From Kluyvera intermedia (lineage in GTDB: Bacteria > Pseudomonadota > Gammaproteobacteria > Enterobacterales > Enterobacteriaceae), in assembly GCF_034424175.1 (NCBI RefSeq), contig NZ_CP139986.1:4340001-4404000 (forward strand): a stretch of DNA of 64,000 nucleotides, in the 5' to 3' direction. The position numbers were made by a program, and so were the translations under genes. The notes under the pieces are model-generated. The model saw only the letters and a list, made by a program, of their open reading frames with translations. It was not told where the DNA came from and made no database searches. Positions 19,521 to 28,064 of the stretch are shown piece by piece. Position 1 is the first letter of the stretch; each line of letters starts with the position of its first letter.

Positions 19521-20816
19521 ATGAAAAAATATGCTCTGGTCGGAACTGGAGGTCGTGCGGGTTTATATATTGCCGCTATTGGTGGAACCTGGCGTGATAA
19601 CGCCAAAATGGTCGCGTTTTGCGACACCAACCAGACGCGTATGAATTACGCCAATACGCTGCTGCAAAAAGAAGGCGCGGAGCCGGTCTCCACCTGGAAA
19701 GCGGCGCAGTTTGAAGAGATGATCCGCGAGACTCGCCCGGATATCATCATCGTTACCACCATGGACCGCACCCACGATGACTACATTGTCCGGGCGCTGC
19801 ATGCGGGCTGTGATGTGATCACCGAAAAACCGATGACCATCGATGAGAAGCGCGCGCTGCGTATTCTCGACGCCATCGAAGAGACCGGGCACACCGTGCG
19901 CGTGGCCTTTAACTATCGCTATGCGCCGCACCACAGTAAAGTGCGCGAACTGCTGATGCAGGGCGTGATTGGCAACGTCACTTCCGTTCACTTTGAATGG
20001 CTGCTCAACACCGAGCACGGCGCAGATTATTTCCGTCGCTGGCACCGTGAAAAACGCAACAGCGGTGGCCTGCTGGTACACAAATCCACCCACCACTTCG
20101 ACCTGATGAACTTCTGGCTGGCAAGCTATCCGGAGCGCGTTTACGCCGAAGGCAGCCTGCAATTCTACGGCAAAGAGAATGCCGAGAAGCGCGGCGCTTC
20201 CCGGTTCTACCCGCGCACCCACGGTTTTGCCGAAGCGAAAGACGATCCGTTTGCGCTGAATATGGCAGACAACGCGCAGCTAAAAGCGCTGTATCTCGAC
20301 GCCGAGCATGAAGATAACTACTTCCGCGATCAGAGCGTGTTTAGCGACGGCATTACCATCGAAGACACCATGTCGGTGCTGGTGAAGTACCAGAATCAGG
20401 TGCAGCTCACCTACTCGCTCAATGCTTACCTGCCGTGGGAAGGGCTGAACGTGGTATTTAACGGTACTGAAGGCCGCCTGGAGATGAAAATCGTCGAGAA
20501 GTCCTACGTCAACGCCGGGGGCAAACGCGAAAACGAAGGCAGCCTGGAGCAGTGCGATATCACCGTGTTCCCGATGTTTGCCGAACCATGGAAAGCGGAA
20601 TTCAACCTTGGTGAAGGCGGCCACGGCGGTGGCGATAACGCCATGCTGGCAGACCTGTTTGGCGAGCCGGGCAACGATCCGTTGCAGCGGGCGGCCGACC
20701 ATCGTGCAGGCGCAATGTCTATCCTCACCGGCATTGCGGGCAATATCTCAATGCAGCAGCAGCGCCCGGTGAACTTTAAGGAATTTGAACTGGTTTCCCG
20801 CCTGGCGAAACGCTAA
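19521..20816 (+). CDS. Gfo/Idh/MocA-family oxidoreductase
   Basis: The start at 19521 (MKKYALVGTGGRAG) follows CGAGG and gives 431 residues. The N-terminal Rossmann fold has VGTGGRAG (residues 7-14). The family signature TEKPMTIDE places the catalytic E102-K103-P104. The second-domain segment SGGLLVHKSTHHFDLMNFW (181-199) supplies the usual K, H and D active-site residues (K188, H192, D194 or neighbours). Such enzymes oxidise or reduce sugars, uronates, inositols or sugar derivatives with NAD(P). There is no signal peptide. The neighbours point to catabolism of an imported saccharide; the substrate is unknown. Confidence 0.85.
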   Translation: MKKYALVGTGGRAGLYIAAIGGTWRDNAKMVAFCDTNQTRMNYANTLLQKEGAEPVSTWKAAQFEEMIRETRPDIIIVTTMDRTHDDYIVRALHAGCDVITEKPMTIDEKRALRILDAIEETGHTVRVAFNYRYAPHHSKVRELLMQGVIGNVTSVHFEWLLNTEHGADYFRRWHREKRNSGGLLVHKSTHHFDLMNFWLASYPERVYAEGSLQFYGKENAEKRGASRFYPRTHGFAEAKDDPFALNMADNAQLKALYLDAEHEDNYFRDQSVFSDGITIEDTMSVLVKYQNQVQLTYSLNAYLPWEGLNVVFNGTEGRLEMKIVEKSYVNAGGKRENEGSLEQCDITVFPMFAEPWKAEFNLGEGGHGGGDNAMLADLFGEPGNDPLQRAADHRAGAMSILTGIAGNISMQQQRPVNFKEFELVSRLAKR

Positions 20817-20824
20817 GCACCTCA

Positions 20825-20853
20825 CTCCGGCGCGGCAGATCGCTGCGCCGGAG
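20825..20853. repeat. Intercistronic hairpin between oxidoreductase and binding-protein genes
   Basis: CTCCGGCGC and GCGCCGGAG form a perfect 9-bp stem around an 11-base loop that can add a few more pairs. No T tract follows. It lies 8 bases past the oxidoreductase stop and could trim expression of, or stabilise the message before, the binding-protein gene. Confidence 0.65.
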
Positions 20854-20925
20854 AGAAGGGTCAGTATTTTGTCGTTACTCACCTGTTTAATAAAACTATT
20901 TCTGCCTCTGTCCCGGAGACGAATA

Positions 20926-22206
20926 ATGAATAAAATCGCGTCAGGTGTTATCGCATCACTGTTACTTTCCTGTACCTCTGTCTGGGCGCAGCAGCCCGTT
21001 GAATTACGCATGTCATGGTGGGGAGGCAACAGCCGCCACCAGGCGACCCTGAAGGCACTGGAGGCCTTTGAAAAGACCCATCCTGATATCAAAGTGAAGG
21101 CCGAATATACCGGCTGGGACGGACACCTCTCGCGCCTGACGACCCAAATGGCCAGCGGCACCGAGCCTGACGTTATGCAGACCAACTGGCCGTGGCTGAT
21201 TATTTTCTCCAAAAATGGCGAAGGTTATTACGATCTCAATAAGCTCAAAGACCAGCTCGATTTAAGCCAATATCAGGCCAAAGATCTGCAATCGACCACC
21301 GTTAAAGGCAAGCTAAACGGCCTGCCGATTTCGGTCAACGCACCGGTGTTTTACTACAACGACGCCACCTGGAAAAAAGCCGGGCTGTCCTATCCGAAAA
21401 CCTGGGATGAGTTCTTTGCCGCCGGGAAAACGTTCCAGCAAAAATTGGGCAACAATTACTACCCGTACAGCATGGTCGATCAGGACGTGATTTTGCTGCT
21501 CAACGCCTACATGATGCAGAAATATCAAAAACCGATGTTCGACAGCAGCGGTAAATTTACCTGGAGCGAGGAGCAGTGGGCCGAAGCGTTCAATTTTGTG
21601 AAGCGCCTGAGCGACGACCATATTCTTCCGTCGCCGAAAACACTCTCTTCTTACGGCAAAGGCAATCTGTATGAGATGAAACCGTGGATAGCGGGCGAAT
21701 GGGGCGGGCTGTTTACGTGGAATATCACCATCCGCATGTTCGCTAACAATATGACGCCACCAGCCAAACTGGTGCTGGGCGACTACGTGATGCAACCGGG
21801 GTCAGATGAGTCGGGCGTGTACTTTAAAACGGCACAGATGTTCTCGGTGGCAAAATCCACTAAACACCCGAAAGAGGCGGCGATCCTGGTCAACTTCCTG
21901 CTAAACGACCCGCAGTCGGTTGAGGCGTTAGGGCTGGAGCGCGGTATTCCGTTGAGTAAAGCAGCAGAGACGCTGCTTACCGAGAAGGGCGTGATAGACC
22001 CGGCCGATCCGGTGGTTGCTGGGTTAAGACAGGCGCAGTCGCTGCATACCACCGCCGTGGCGACGCCGTATATTGAAGATTTACAGGTTATCGATCAATT
22101 TACCTCAGCCCGCGAAAAGCTCGATCAGGGTAAGCTGACAACCACGCAGGTCGCCGCAGAATTCCGTCAGCAGGTGGAGCGGATTGTGCGACGGTTGAAC
22201 CGGTAA
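20926..22206 (+). CDS. Periplasmic sugar-binding protein of an ABC transporter (orphan)
   Basis: The ATG at 20926, preceded by GGAG, gives 426 residues with a signal peptide (MNKIASGVIASLLLSCTSVWA, cleavage after A21). The mature protein starts QQPVELRMSWWGGNSRHQ and has the family-1 extracellular solute-binding pattern (KALEAFEKTHPDIKVKAEYTGW, ASGTEPDVMQTNWPWL, GLPISVNAPVFYYN). It recalls oligogalacturonide-binding TogB-type proteins, but this is a weak comparison from memory. No permease or ATPase gene lies nearby, so it must use components encoded elsewhere or act differently. It shares the operon with the oxidoreductase. Confidence 0.85.
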   Translation: MNKIASGVIASLLLSCTSVWAQQPVELRMSWWGGNSRHQATLKALEAFEKTHPDIKVKAEYTGWDGHLSRLTTQMASGTEPDVMQTNWPWLIIFSKNGEGYYDLNKLKDQLDLSQYQAKDLQSTTVKGKLNGLPISVNAPVFYYNDATWKKAGLSYPKTWDEFFAAGKTFQQKLGNNYYPYSMVDQDVILLLNAYMMQKYQKPMFDSSGKFTWSEEQWAEAFNFVKRLSDDHILPSPKTLSSYGKGNLYEMKPWIAGEWGGLFTWNITIRMFANNMTPPAKLVLGDYVMQPGSDESGVYFKTAQMFSVAKSTKHPKEAAILVNFLLNDPQSVEALGLERGIPLSKAAETLLTEKGVIDPADPVVAGLRQAQSLHTTAVATPYIEDLQVIDQFTSAREKLDQGKLTTTQVAAEFRQQVERIVRRLNR

Positions 22207-22209
22207 ACT

Positions 22210-22302
22210 GGCATTGTTGCCTGATGGCGCACAGCTTTAAGGCCTACGGGATTGCGTCTTTTGTAGGCCGGATAAGCGCAGCGCCACCCGGCAGAGAACG
22301 GC
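22210..22302. repeat. REP/BIME cluster after the sugar locus
   Basis: TTGCCTGATGGCGCACAGCT...GGCCTACGGG and GTAGGCCGGATAAGCGCAGCGCC form opposing REP units between the convergent ends of the binding-protein gene and the lrgB-like gene. Confidence 0.8.
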
Positions 22303-22992
22303 TCAGAACATCAGCCAGCCAACCATCGGCGCAACCAGCACCATCACCACGCCGGAGAGCATCATCACAAGGCTAGCAACGACGCCTTCCTGCGGGCCCA
22401 GCTCGTAGGAGCGCGCGGTTCCAGCACCGTGTGACGCCGCGCCAAAGCCCGCGCCTTTTGCCATCCCTTCACGAATCGCCAGGCGTAAAAACAGCACGTC
22501 ACCAATCGCCATACCAAACACCCCGGTCACTACCACGAACAGCGCCACCAGCTCCGGCTGACCGCCGAGTGATTTCGCCGCCGCCAGCGCAAACGGCGTG
22601 GTGATGGAGCGTACCGCCAGACTACGTTGAATCTCATCGGGCAGCGTGAACAACCGCGCCAGCCAGACCGAACTGGTGACCGCCACCACCGTTGCCGTCA
22701 CCACGCCCGCAGAAAGCGACATCCAGTGACGCTTAATGATGGCCAGATTGTCATACACCGGCACCGCAAAGGCGATGGTCGCCGGGCCCAGCAGCCACAG
22801 CAGCCAGTGCGCTTCCCCCATGTAGTTTTGATAGGAAATATGGCCAAACACCAGCAGTAAGACCAGCAGCACCGGGGTCAAAACCAGCGGCATCAGCGGC
22901 AATTTACGAAAGCGGCGATACAGGCGTTTATTGGCAAAGTAGAGCACCAACGTAATCACCAGACACGCGACGCTCAGTTGAAAATTAGTCAT
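22303..22992 (-). CDS. LrgB/CidB-family membrane protein
   Basis: This 229-residue, largely hydrophobic protein has about six or seven helices and the conserved stretch RSITTPFALAAAKSLGG and ASHGAGTARSYELG of the LrgB/CidB family. These proteins were named as holin-like murein hydrolase regulators; related pairs also export or import small organic acids such as pyruvate. The gene overlaps its LrgA-like partner by 8 nt. It differs clearly from E. coli YohK, so this is a second, separate pair. Confidence 0.85.
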   Translation of the reverse strand: MTNFQLSVACLVITLVLYFANKRLYRRFRKLPLMPLVLTPVLLVLLLVFGHISYQNYMGEAHWLLWLLGPATIAFAVPVYDNLAIIKRHWMSLSAGVVTATVVAVTSSVWLARLFTLPDEIQRSLAVRSITTPFALAAAKSLGGQPELVALFVVVTGVFGMAIGDVLFLRLAIREGMAKGAGFGAASHGAGTARSYELGPQEGVVASLVMMLSGVVMVLVAPMVGWLMF

Positions 22993-23395
22993 GGCGCATC
23001 CGTTTCATTTCAAAGCGATACACCTTGTCGACTACCCAGGCGGTCGAGCCCAGCACCATCATCGTGCTCAGCGCAATCACCAGGAAAATCCGCCAGCCGT
23101 CAATCATCAGCAGCTGCGCGTAGTTCACTACCGCCACCACCGCCGGGACAAAGAACAACAGCATTTCGGCCAGCAGCCAGCGCGACCCGGCGCGCACCCA
23201 TTTCAGCGGAACAATGTGACAGACGATCAGCGCCAGTAGCAGCACCATGCCGACCAGATTGGCAGGCAGCGGCAGATTCCACCAACTTACTAAATACTCA
23301 GCAAAAACAAACAGTCCAGCGTACAGCAGTACCTGTACCGGGACCTGCAAACGGTTTAAAACGGAGGGCACTACGCGCCCTAAGGCCTCAGCCAT
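22985..23395 (-). CDS. LrgA/CidA-family membrane protein
   Basis: The ATG at 23395 (MAEALGRVVP) gives 136 residues with four predicted helices. A GTG start at 23419 would add eight residues but lacks a ribosome site, while a GGA lies 9 bases before the ATG. LrgA/CidA proteins pair with LrgB/CidB and have holin-like topology. The family sequence PLPANLVGMVLLLALI and AEMLLFFVPAVVAVV is visible. The operon diverges from a LysR gene, the typical cidABC/ywbHG arrangement with a CidR-type regulator. Confidence 0.83.
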   Translation of the reverse strand: MAEALGRVVPSVLNRLQVPVQVLLYAGLFVFAEYLVSWWNLPLPANLVGMVLLLALIVCHIVPLKWVRAGSRWLLAEMLLFFVPAVVAVVNYAQLLMIDGWRIFLVIALSTMMVLGSTAWVVDKVYRFEMKRMRHD

Positions 23396-23462
23396 GGAGG
23401 GATGTCCAGAAAAAATCACAGGCGCACAGTATAGTGAGGCAACGATGATGACAGAAATGAAT

Positions 23463-23486
23463 TAAACTCATTGGTAGCATAGTTTA
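23463..23486. promoter_or_regulatory. Candidate LysR operator, TAAACT-N12-AGTTTA
   Basis: A perfect 6-base inverted repeat with a 12-base centre lies between the divergent lrgA-like and lysR genes, ending 11 bp before the lysR start codon. It has the size and position of a LysR autoregulatory site. The function is inferred from layout only. Confidence 0.55.
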
Positions 23487-23497
23487 GAGGCATAATC

Positions 23498-24382
23498 ATG
23501 GACATAAGAACGCTGCGCTACTTTGTCGAAGTGGTTCGTCAACAGAGCTTTACCCGCGCAGCGGAGAAGCTTTTCGTGACGCAACCAACCATCAGCAAGA
23601 TGCTCAAAAATCTGGAAGATGAACTGAATTGCACCCTGCTTATCCGCGACGGTCGTAAGCTGTTGATGACCGATACCGGGCAGGTGGTGTTCGAGCGCGG
23701 GCTGGCGATTCTGGATGAATTTCGGCAACTGGAAGCTGAGCTTAGCGATATCAATCATCTCAACAAAGGCGTGCTGCGGCTGGGGATCCCGCCGATGGTC
23801 GGCATGCTGATGGCTGGGCCGATTAGTCTGTTTCGCCAGCGCTATCCTGGCGTTGAGCTCAAAATATCTGAATTTGGCGGCCTGACCGTGCAGCAAGCAG
23901 TGATGAATGGCGAGCTGGATTTAGCGATGACCGCATTGCCGGTGGAAGACGAAGAAGCGCTCACCACCCGCCTGCTGTTTAGCCACCCGCTGTGCGTGCT
24001 GGTGCCGCGCTCCGGCGAATGGCTTGAGCAAACCTCAGTCTCACCAGAGCAGCTAGCCGCGCATCCGCTGCTGATTTATAACGAAGATTTTGCCCTAAGC
24101 CGCCAGTTGATGCAGCTTTTCGCTCACCACGATGTCAAGCCACGGATTGCGGTACGCAGCGGACAGTGGGATTTTCTCGCCGCCATGGTGCAGGCGGGTG
24201 TTGGCGTAGCAATTTTGCCGGAACCGATTTGTCGTCGTCTGGATGAAAAAACGCTGCGCTGGCTGCCGCTGGAAAGCGAGCTGCGCTGGCAGTTGGGGAT
24301 GATTTGGCGGGAAGGGGTGTATTTGTCGCACAGCGCCCAGGCGTGGCTGAAGTGCTGCGAAGGCTTTGCGTTGCCGGAGTAG
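23498..24382 (+). CDS. LysR-family regulator of the lrgAB-like operon
   Basis: This 294-residue protein has an N-terminal winged helix-turn-helix (MDIRTLRYFVEVVRQQ... AAEKLFVTQPTISKMLKNLE, residues 1-60) and a periplasmic-binding-like effector domain (about 90-290). It is transcribed away from the lrgAB-like genes, as CidR- or YwbI-type regulators are. The effector is unknown; acetate or pyruvate is plausible given CidR precedent and the nearby acetate operon. Confidence 0.88.
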   Translation: MDIRTLRYFVEVVRQQSFTRAAEKLFVTQPTISKMLKNLEDELNCTLLIRDGRKLLMTDTGQVVFERGLAILDEFRQLEAELSDINHLNKGVLRLGIPPMVGMLMAGPISLFRQRYPGVELKISEFGGLTVQQAVMNGELDLAMTALPVEDEEALTTRLLFSHPLCVLVPRSGEWLEQTSVSPEQLAAHPLLIYNEDFALSRQLMQLFAHHDVKPRIAVRSGQWDFLAAMVQAGVGVAILPEPICRRLDEKTLRWLPLESELRWQLGMIWREGVYLSHSAQAWLKCCEGFALPE

Positions 24383-24384
24383 TA

Positions 24385-24470
24385 CCGAGCCGCCCCGGGG
24401 TCGGCGCAAACGCCTCGCCCGGGCTACAAGATAGGTAGCCCGGCCAAGCGCAGCGCCGCCGAGAATCTCT
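24385..24470. repeat. REP palindromes between lysR and yjcE
   Basis: CCGCCCCGGGGTCGGCGCAAACGCCTCGCCCGGGCTAC and GTAGCCCGGCCAAGCGCAGCGCCGCCG are opposing REP-type arms between convergent genes. Confidence 0.75.
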
Positions 24471-24475
24471 ATGTG

Positions 24476-26122
24476 CTACGCATCTTCAATCAACAACGCT
24501 TCCAGCAGGTCGAGGTCATGCAGCAGTTTCTGCAAGGTCTCGTTACTGATTTGCCGGGTTGCGCGCAGGTGATATAGCTCACCGCGCTCAGAACGCAGCG
24601 CCGCCAGGCGGAAGCGACGTTCCAGTTGCTCTTCCAGCATCGATGTTTCGACGTCATTTCGCCCATCAACCCGACGACGCAGGTTACCAATGACGCGCGA
24701 ACTCACCTCGGTCAGCAATTGGTTATCGATATTCTCTTCGGTATCCGCCGCCAGACGCTCTTCCATTTTCTGGATAGCCACAATCGCCACGTCCGCCGTT
24801 GCTGCCCGCGCTAACCGCTCTTCTTTGCGCTGCTGAACATTGTCGGTCGATTCGATATGGCGCAGCAGAATCGGCAGCGCAATCACACCCACAAACAGCG
24901 AGAACAGAATCACACCCGCGGCCAGGAACACCAGTTCATAACGCGCCGGGAAAACATCACCGGACGGCAGCAGCAGCGGGATAGAAAGCACACCCGCCAG
25001 CGTAATGGCCCCACGCACCCCGGCAACCGTTGAGATAAGCAGTTCACGCGTGGTCCACGAACCAAACTCCATCGGTTTCTTTTTCAAGAAACGCTGACTT
25101 AATTTGCTCATCGTCCACAACCAGCCAAAACGTACAAACATCAGCGCGGCATAAATCAGGATGATATCGGTAAACAGCATCCAGGTTTCAACGTTCGGAT
25201 CGGCCTCAGCCGCCACCAGCGAGCTATGGAGGATATCCGGCAATTGCAGGCCCAACAGCAGGAAAACCATGCCGTTAAACACGAATTCCAGCATCGCCCA
25301 GGTGCTGTTAGCACGCAGGCGCATCGCCAACGGTGCGGTACGCATCACGCCTGAACGGGTGATGGTCATCCCCGCAGCAACCGCCGCCAGGATACCGGAA
25401 ACGCCGATATGTTCAGCAATCAGGTAGGAAGCGAACGGTAACAGGAACAGCAGCACAATCTGCGTGGCCGGTTCATCACCGCCCCAGCGACTCAGGAAAC
25501 GCATGGAGCGGCCATATAGCCAACTGACCACAAAGCCCGCCAGAATGCCGCCTATCGCCACTTTGAGGAACTCTACTGTCGCACCGCCTACGGTGAAGAT
25601 CATCGTACCCATCGCCACCGCGACGGCAAACTTCAACGACACCAGGCCGGAGGCGTCGTTCATCAGCGCCTCCCCCTGCAAAATGCCCATGATCTTTTTC
25701 GGAATGCGCCCTTCACCAACAATGCCGGAGAGCGCAACAGCATCGGTTGGCGACAGGACTGCCGCCAGCGCGAACGCCGGAATCAGCGGAATGCCAGGGA
25801 CAATCCAGTAAATCAGGAAGCCAATCCCGACAACCGTCACCAGCACGAGCGCCAGCGCTAGCCCGAAGATCTCCCTACCGTGTTCAATAAACTCGCGCGT
25901 GGGTGTCTTCCAGCCATCCGCAAACAGCAGCGGTGGGATGAACAGTACGAGGAACAGTTCGGGGTCGAATTCAACATGCAAACCAAATGTCGGCCATGCC
26001 AGCATGGCACCAATGGCAATTTGCATTAAAGGAAGTGGAATCTGGAAAGGCAGTACGCGTGTCACCACCCCGGAGAGCGAAACCACAAGGGTCATAATAA
26101 GTATGGTAAAGAATATTTCCAT
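24476..26122 (-). CDS. yjcE: YjcE, putative Na+/H+ exchanger (CPA1 family)
   Basis: The protein has 548 residues, within one residue of E. coli YjcE. About 12 helices fill residues 1-410, including ALAAVLSPTDAVALSGI and GEALMNDASGLVSLKFAVAVA, which carry the conserved aspartates of CPA1 sodium/proton antiporters. A cytoplasmic helical tail of about 130 residues (from IESTDNVQQRKEERLARA) follows. Its natural ion and role are not well defined. Confidence 0.92.
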   Translation of the reverse strand: MEIFFTILIMTLVVSLSGVVTRVLPFQIPLPLMQIAIGAMLAWPTFGLHVEFDPELFLVLFIPPLLFADGWKTPTREFIEHGREIFGLALALVLVTVVGIGFLIYWIVPGIPLIPAFALAAVLSPTDAVALSGIVGEGRIPKKIMGILQGEALMNDASGLVSLKFAVAVAMGTMIFTVGGATVEFLKVAIGGILAGFVVSWLYGRSMRFLSRWGGDEPATQIVLLFLLPFASYLIAEHIGVSGILAAVAAGMTITRSGVMRTAPLAMRLRANSTWAMLEFVFNGMVFLLLGLQLPDILHSSLVAAEADPNVETWMLFTDIILIYAALMFVRFGWLWTMSKLSQRFLKKKPMEFGSWTTRELLISTVAGVRGAITLAGVLSIPLLLPSGDVFPARYELVFLAAGVILFSLFVGVIALPILLRHIESTDNVQQRKEERLARAATADVAIVAIQKMEERLAADTEENIDNQLLTEVSSRVIGNLRRRVDGRNDVETSMLEEQLERRFRLAALRSERGELYHLRATRQISNETLQKLLHDLDLLEALLIEDA

Positions 26123-26269
26123 GCGTTCCCTGTTTGCTGCGTTGTCTCAATTATTCAAAACATGAAGCGTCGTGCTTCTTATTATACGGTCTCCAGAGTA
26201 ACGCAAAAGCAAACAAGACGTGGCTGAAAATGGAAAAAAAGTGTTGGTACGTACTGCACATGGATGACA

Positions 26270-26298
26270 AACAAAAAACCCGCCAGTTGGCGGGTTCT
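26270..26298 (-). terminator. Rho-independent terminator of ghxP
   Basis: On the minus strand AACCCGCC-AACT-GGCGGGTT is followed by TTTTTTGTTT. It lies about 20 bases past the ghxP stop. Confidence 0.9.
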
Positions 26299-26317
26299 GT
26301 GGATCACGGTGACGATA

Positions 26318-27667
26318 TTAAATCGCCCAGCCGCCCGCATAGAAAACGACCAGCGCCACCGCAATAATCACGGTACCGATATTCAACTTGCGCCATTCAC
26401 CGGAGACCACGCGACCAATAACCAGCGTCGCGAAGCCGATCATGATGCCGGTCACGATGTTACAGGTCAGCACAATCATCACTGCAGTAATCAGGCCAGA
26501 CATCGCGTCAACAAAATCGTTGAAGTCGATGCGCGCCACGTTGCTCAGCATCAGCAGGCCGACGTACATCAGCGCAGGTGCGGTCGCATAGCCTGGAACC
26601 AGGTAAGACAGCGGAGAGAGGAACAGGATCAGCAGGAACAAGATACCCACGGTCACCGCGGTTAAACCCGTTTTACCGCCCGCTGCCGTACCTGCTGCAG
26701 ATTCAATGTACACCGCCGCTGGAGCCGCACCGACGACTGCGGAGAACACGCTGCTCAGGGAGTCGGTAGTCAGCGCTTTGCCGCCGTTGATGATCTGACC
26801 GTCTTTATCCAGCAGATTGGCCTGACCGGCTACAGCACGAATGGTACCGGTGGCGTCAAATACCGCCGTCATCACCAGCGCCAATACGCTTGGCAGCACG
26901 ATTGGGTTCAGGGCCCCCATGATATCCAGGCTACCGATAAGCGAGTTGCCGTTGTCATCACTCAGGGATGGCATGGCGAAGATGCCAGAGAAGTGCACGT
27001 TGGGATCGAAAATCAGGCCAACAATGGAGATACCGATGATGGTCAGCAGAATACCGCCTGGCACCTTCAGTTTTTCCAGACCGATGATCATCGCCAGACC
27101 AATCAGCGTCATGATAACCGGGAAGCTATCGAATTTGCCCAGCGCAACCGGCAGACCTTCAATGGGGTTTTTAACAACCATGCCCACGCCGTTAGCGGCA
27201 ATCAGCAGCAGGAACAGACCAATACCGATACCGGTGCCGTGCGCAATGCCCTGCGGCAAATTGCGCAAAATCCAGCTACGGATCCCAGAAGCAGAGATAA
27301 TGGTAAACAGCACGCCCATCAGGAAGACGGCACCCAGAGCCACCGGAATGCTGATCTGCTGGCCCAGTACCAGGCTAAATGCGGTGAAGGCAGTCAGTGA
27401 AATGGCGCAGCCAATGGCTAGCGGCAGGTTTGCCCACAGACCCATGACAATTGAACCTACGCCCGCAACCAGACAGGTCGCGACGAAGACCGCGGCTGGC
27501 GGGAAGCCTGCTTTACCCAGCATACCCGGCACAACAATAACCGAGTACACCATTGCCAGGAAGGTCGTAAGACCGGCAACAATCTCCTGACGAACGGAGC
27601 TACCACGTGCAGAAATTTTAAACCAGGCGTCTAACGAACCGCCGGTACGCGCTGAAGGCGTAGACAT
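26318..27667 (-). CDS. ghxP: GhxP, guanine/hypoxanthine permease
   Basis: The ATG at 27667 ([16 protein letters not shown]) gives 449 residues, equal to E. coli GhxP (YjcD); an earlier in-frame start at 27724 is unlikely. It belongs to the AzgA-like branch of the NCS2 family, with about 12-14 helices and motifs such as [36 protein letters not shown] and [16 protein letters not shown]. It imports guanine and hypoxanthine with protons. Two PurR-like boxes lie upstream, in line with purine control. Confidence 0.95.
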   Translation of the reverse strand: MSTPSARTGGSLDAWFKISARGSSVRQEIVAGLTTFLAMVYSVIVVPGMLGKAGFPPAAVFVATCLVAGVGSIVMGLWANLPLAIGCAISLTAFTAFSLVLGQQISIPVALGAVFLMGVLFTIISASGIRSWILRNLPQGIAHGTGIGIGLFLLLIAANGVGMVVKNPIEGLPVALGKFDSFPVIMTLIGLAMIIGLEKLKVPGGILLTIIGISIVGLIFDPNVHFSGIFAMPSLSDDNGNSLIGSLDIMGALNPIVLPSVLALVMTAVFDATGTIRAVAGQANLLDKDGQIINGGKALTTDSLSSVFSAVVGAAPAAVYIESAAGTAAGGKTGLTAVTVGILFLLILFLSPLSYLVPGYATAPALMYVGLLMLSNVARIDFNDFVDAMSGLITAVMIVLTCNIVTGIMIGFATLVIGRVVSGEWRKLNIGTVIIAVALVVFYAGGWAI

Positions 27668-27780
27668 AGAAAACATCCCCTGAGAGTTTTTATCATTCGT
27701 TCGTCTGCGTGGTGGAACATCCACTGCCAGTTAAGCGTCATCTCCTTGTGCTACATTGCGGCAATAGGGGAGCCACAAAA

Positions 27781-27796
27781 AAGCAAACGATTAACT
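27781..27796. promoter_or_regulatory. Candidate PurR operator (proximal)
   Basis: AAGCAAACGATTAACT fits the PurR consensus ANGCAANCGNTTNCNT except for one position (A instead of C at 14). It lies about 115 bp upstream of the ghxP start. E. coli ghxP is reported to be a PurR target. Confidence 0.6.
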
Positions 27797-27892
27797 CCGC
27801 GCAGACAAAACGATAATCGGAAGTCCCCATTTGCGCGTTTGCGCAATGAGGTGAGCCTGTCGTTTTCGACGTAAGATGCGTCCGAAAATTCG

Positions 27893-27908
27893 AGGCAAAC
27901 GATTATCT
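27893..27908. promoter_or_regulatory. Candidate PurR operator (distal)
   Basis: AGGCAAACGATTATCT fits the PurR consensus with one mismatch (T for C at position 14). It repeats the GCAAACGATTA core of the site at 27781. Confidence 0.6.
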
Positions 27909-28064
27909 GGCTTTTATACCCTCTTTTTCAACAGAAGTTTGCCCTGCTGTATCAAAATTAACGATTGCCGATGAAGAATTCACCAACCCATGCGCAAACG
28001 TTATCGTTAATGCGCAATCTGGCAACAATTCTGTGGCATAAATGTCGCAATCACCCGGCATGGA

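Larger units (their letters stand above)
27668..28064. other. Long untranslated region between ghxP and soxR
   Basis: About 400 bases contain the ghxP promoter, two PurR-like boxes and a TTGCGC-GTTT-GCGCAA dyad (27831-27846). In related species a small RNA (SraL/RyjA) is encoded near the 3' end of soxR. I could not recognise its sequence or a terminator here, so it is not called. The 70-codon frame at 27965 looks non-coding. Confidence 0.5.
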
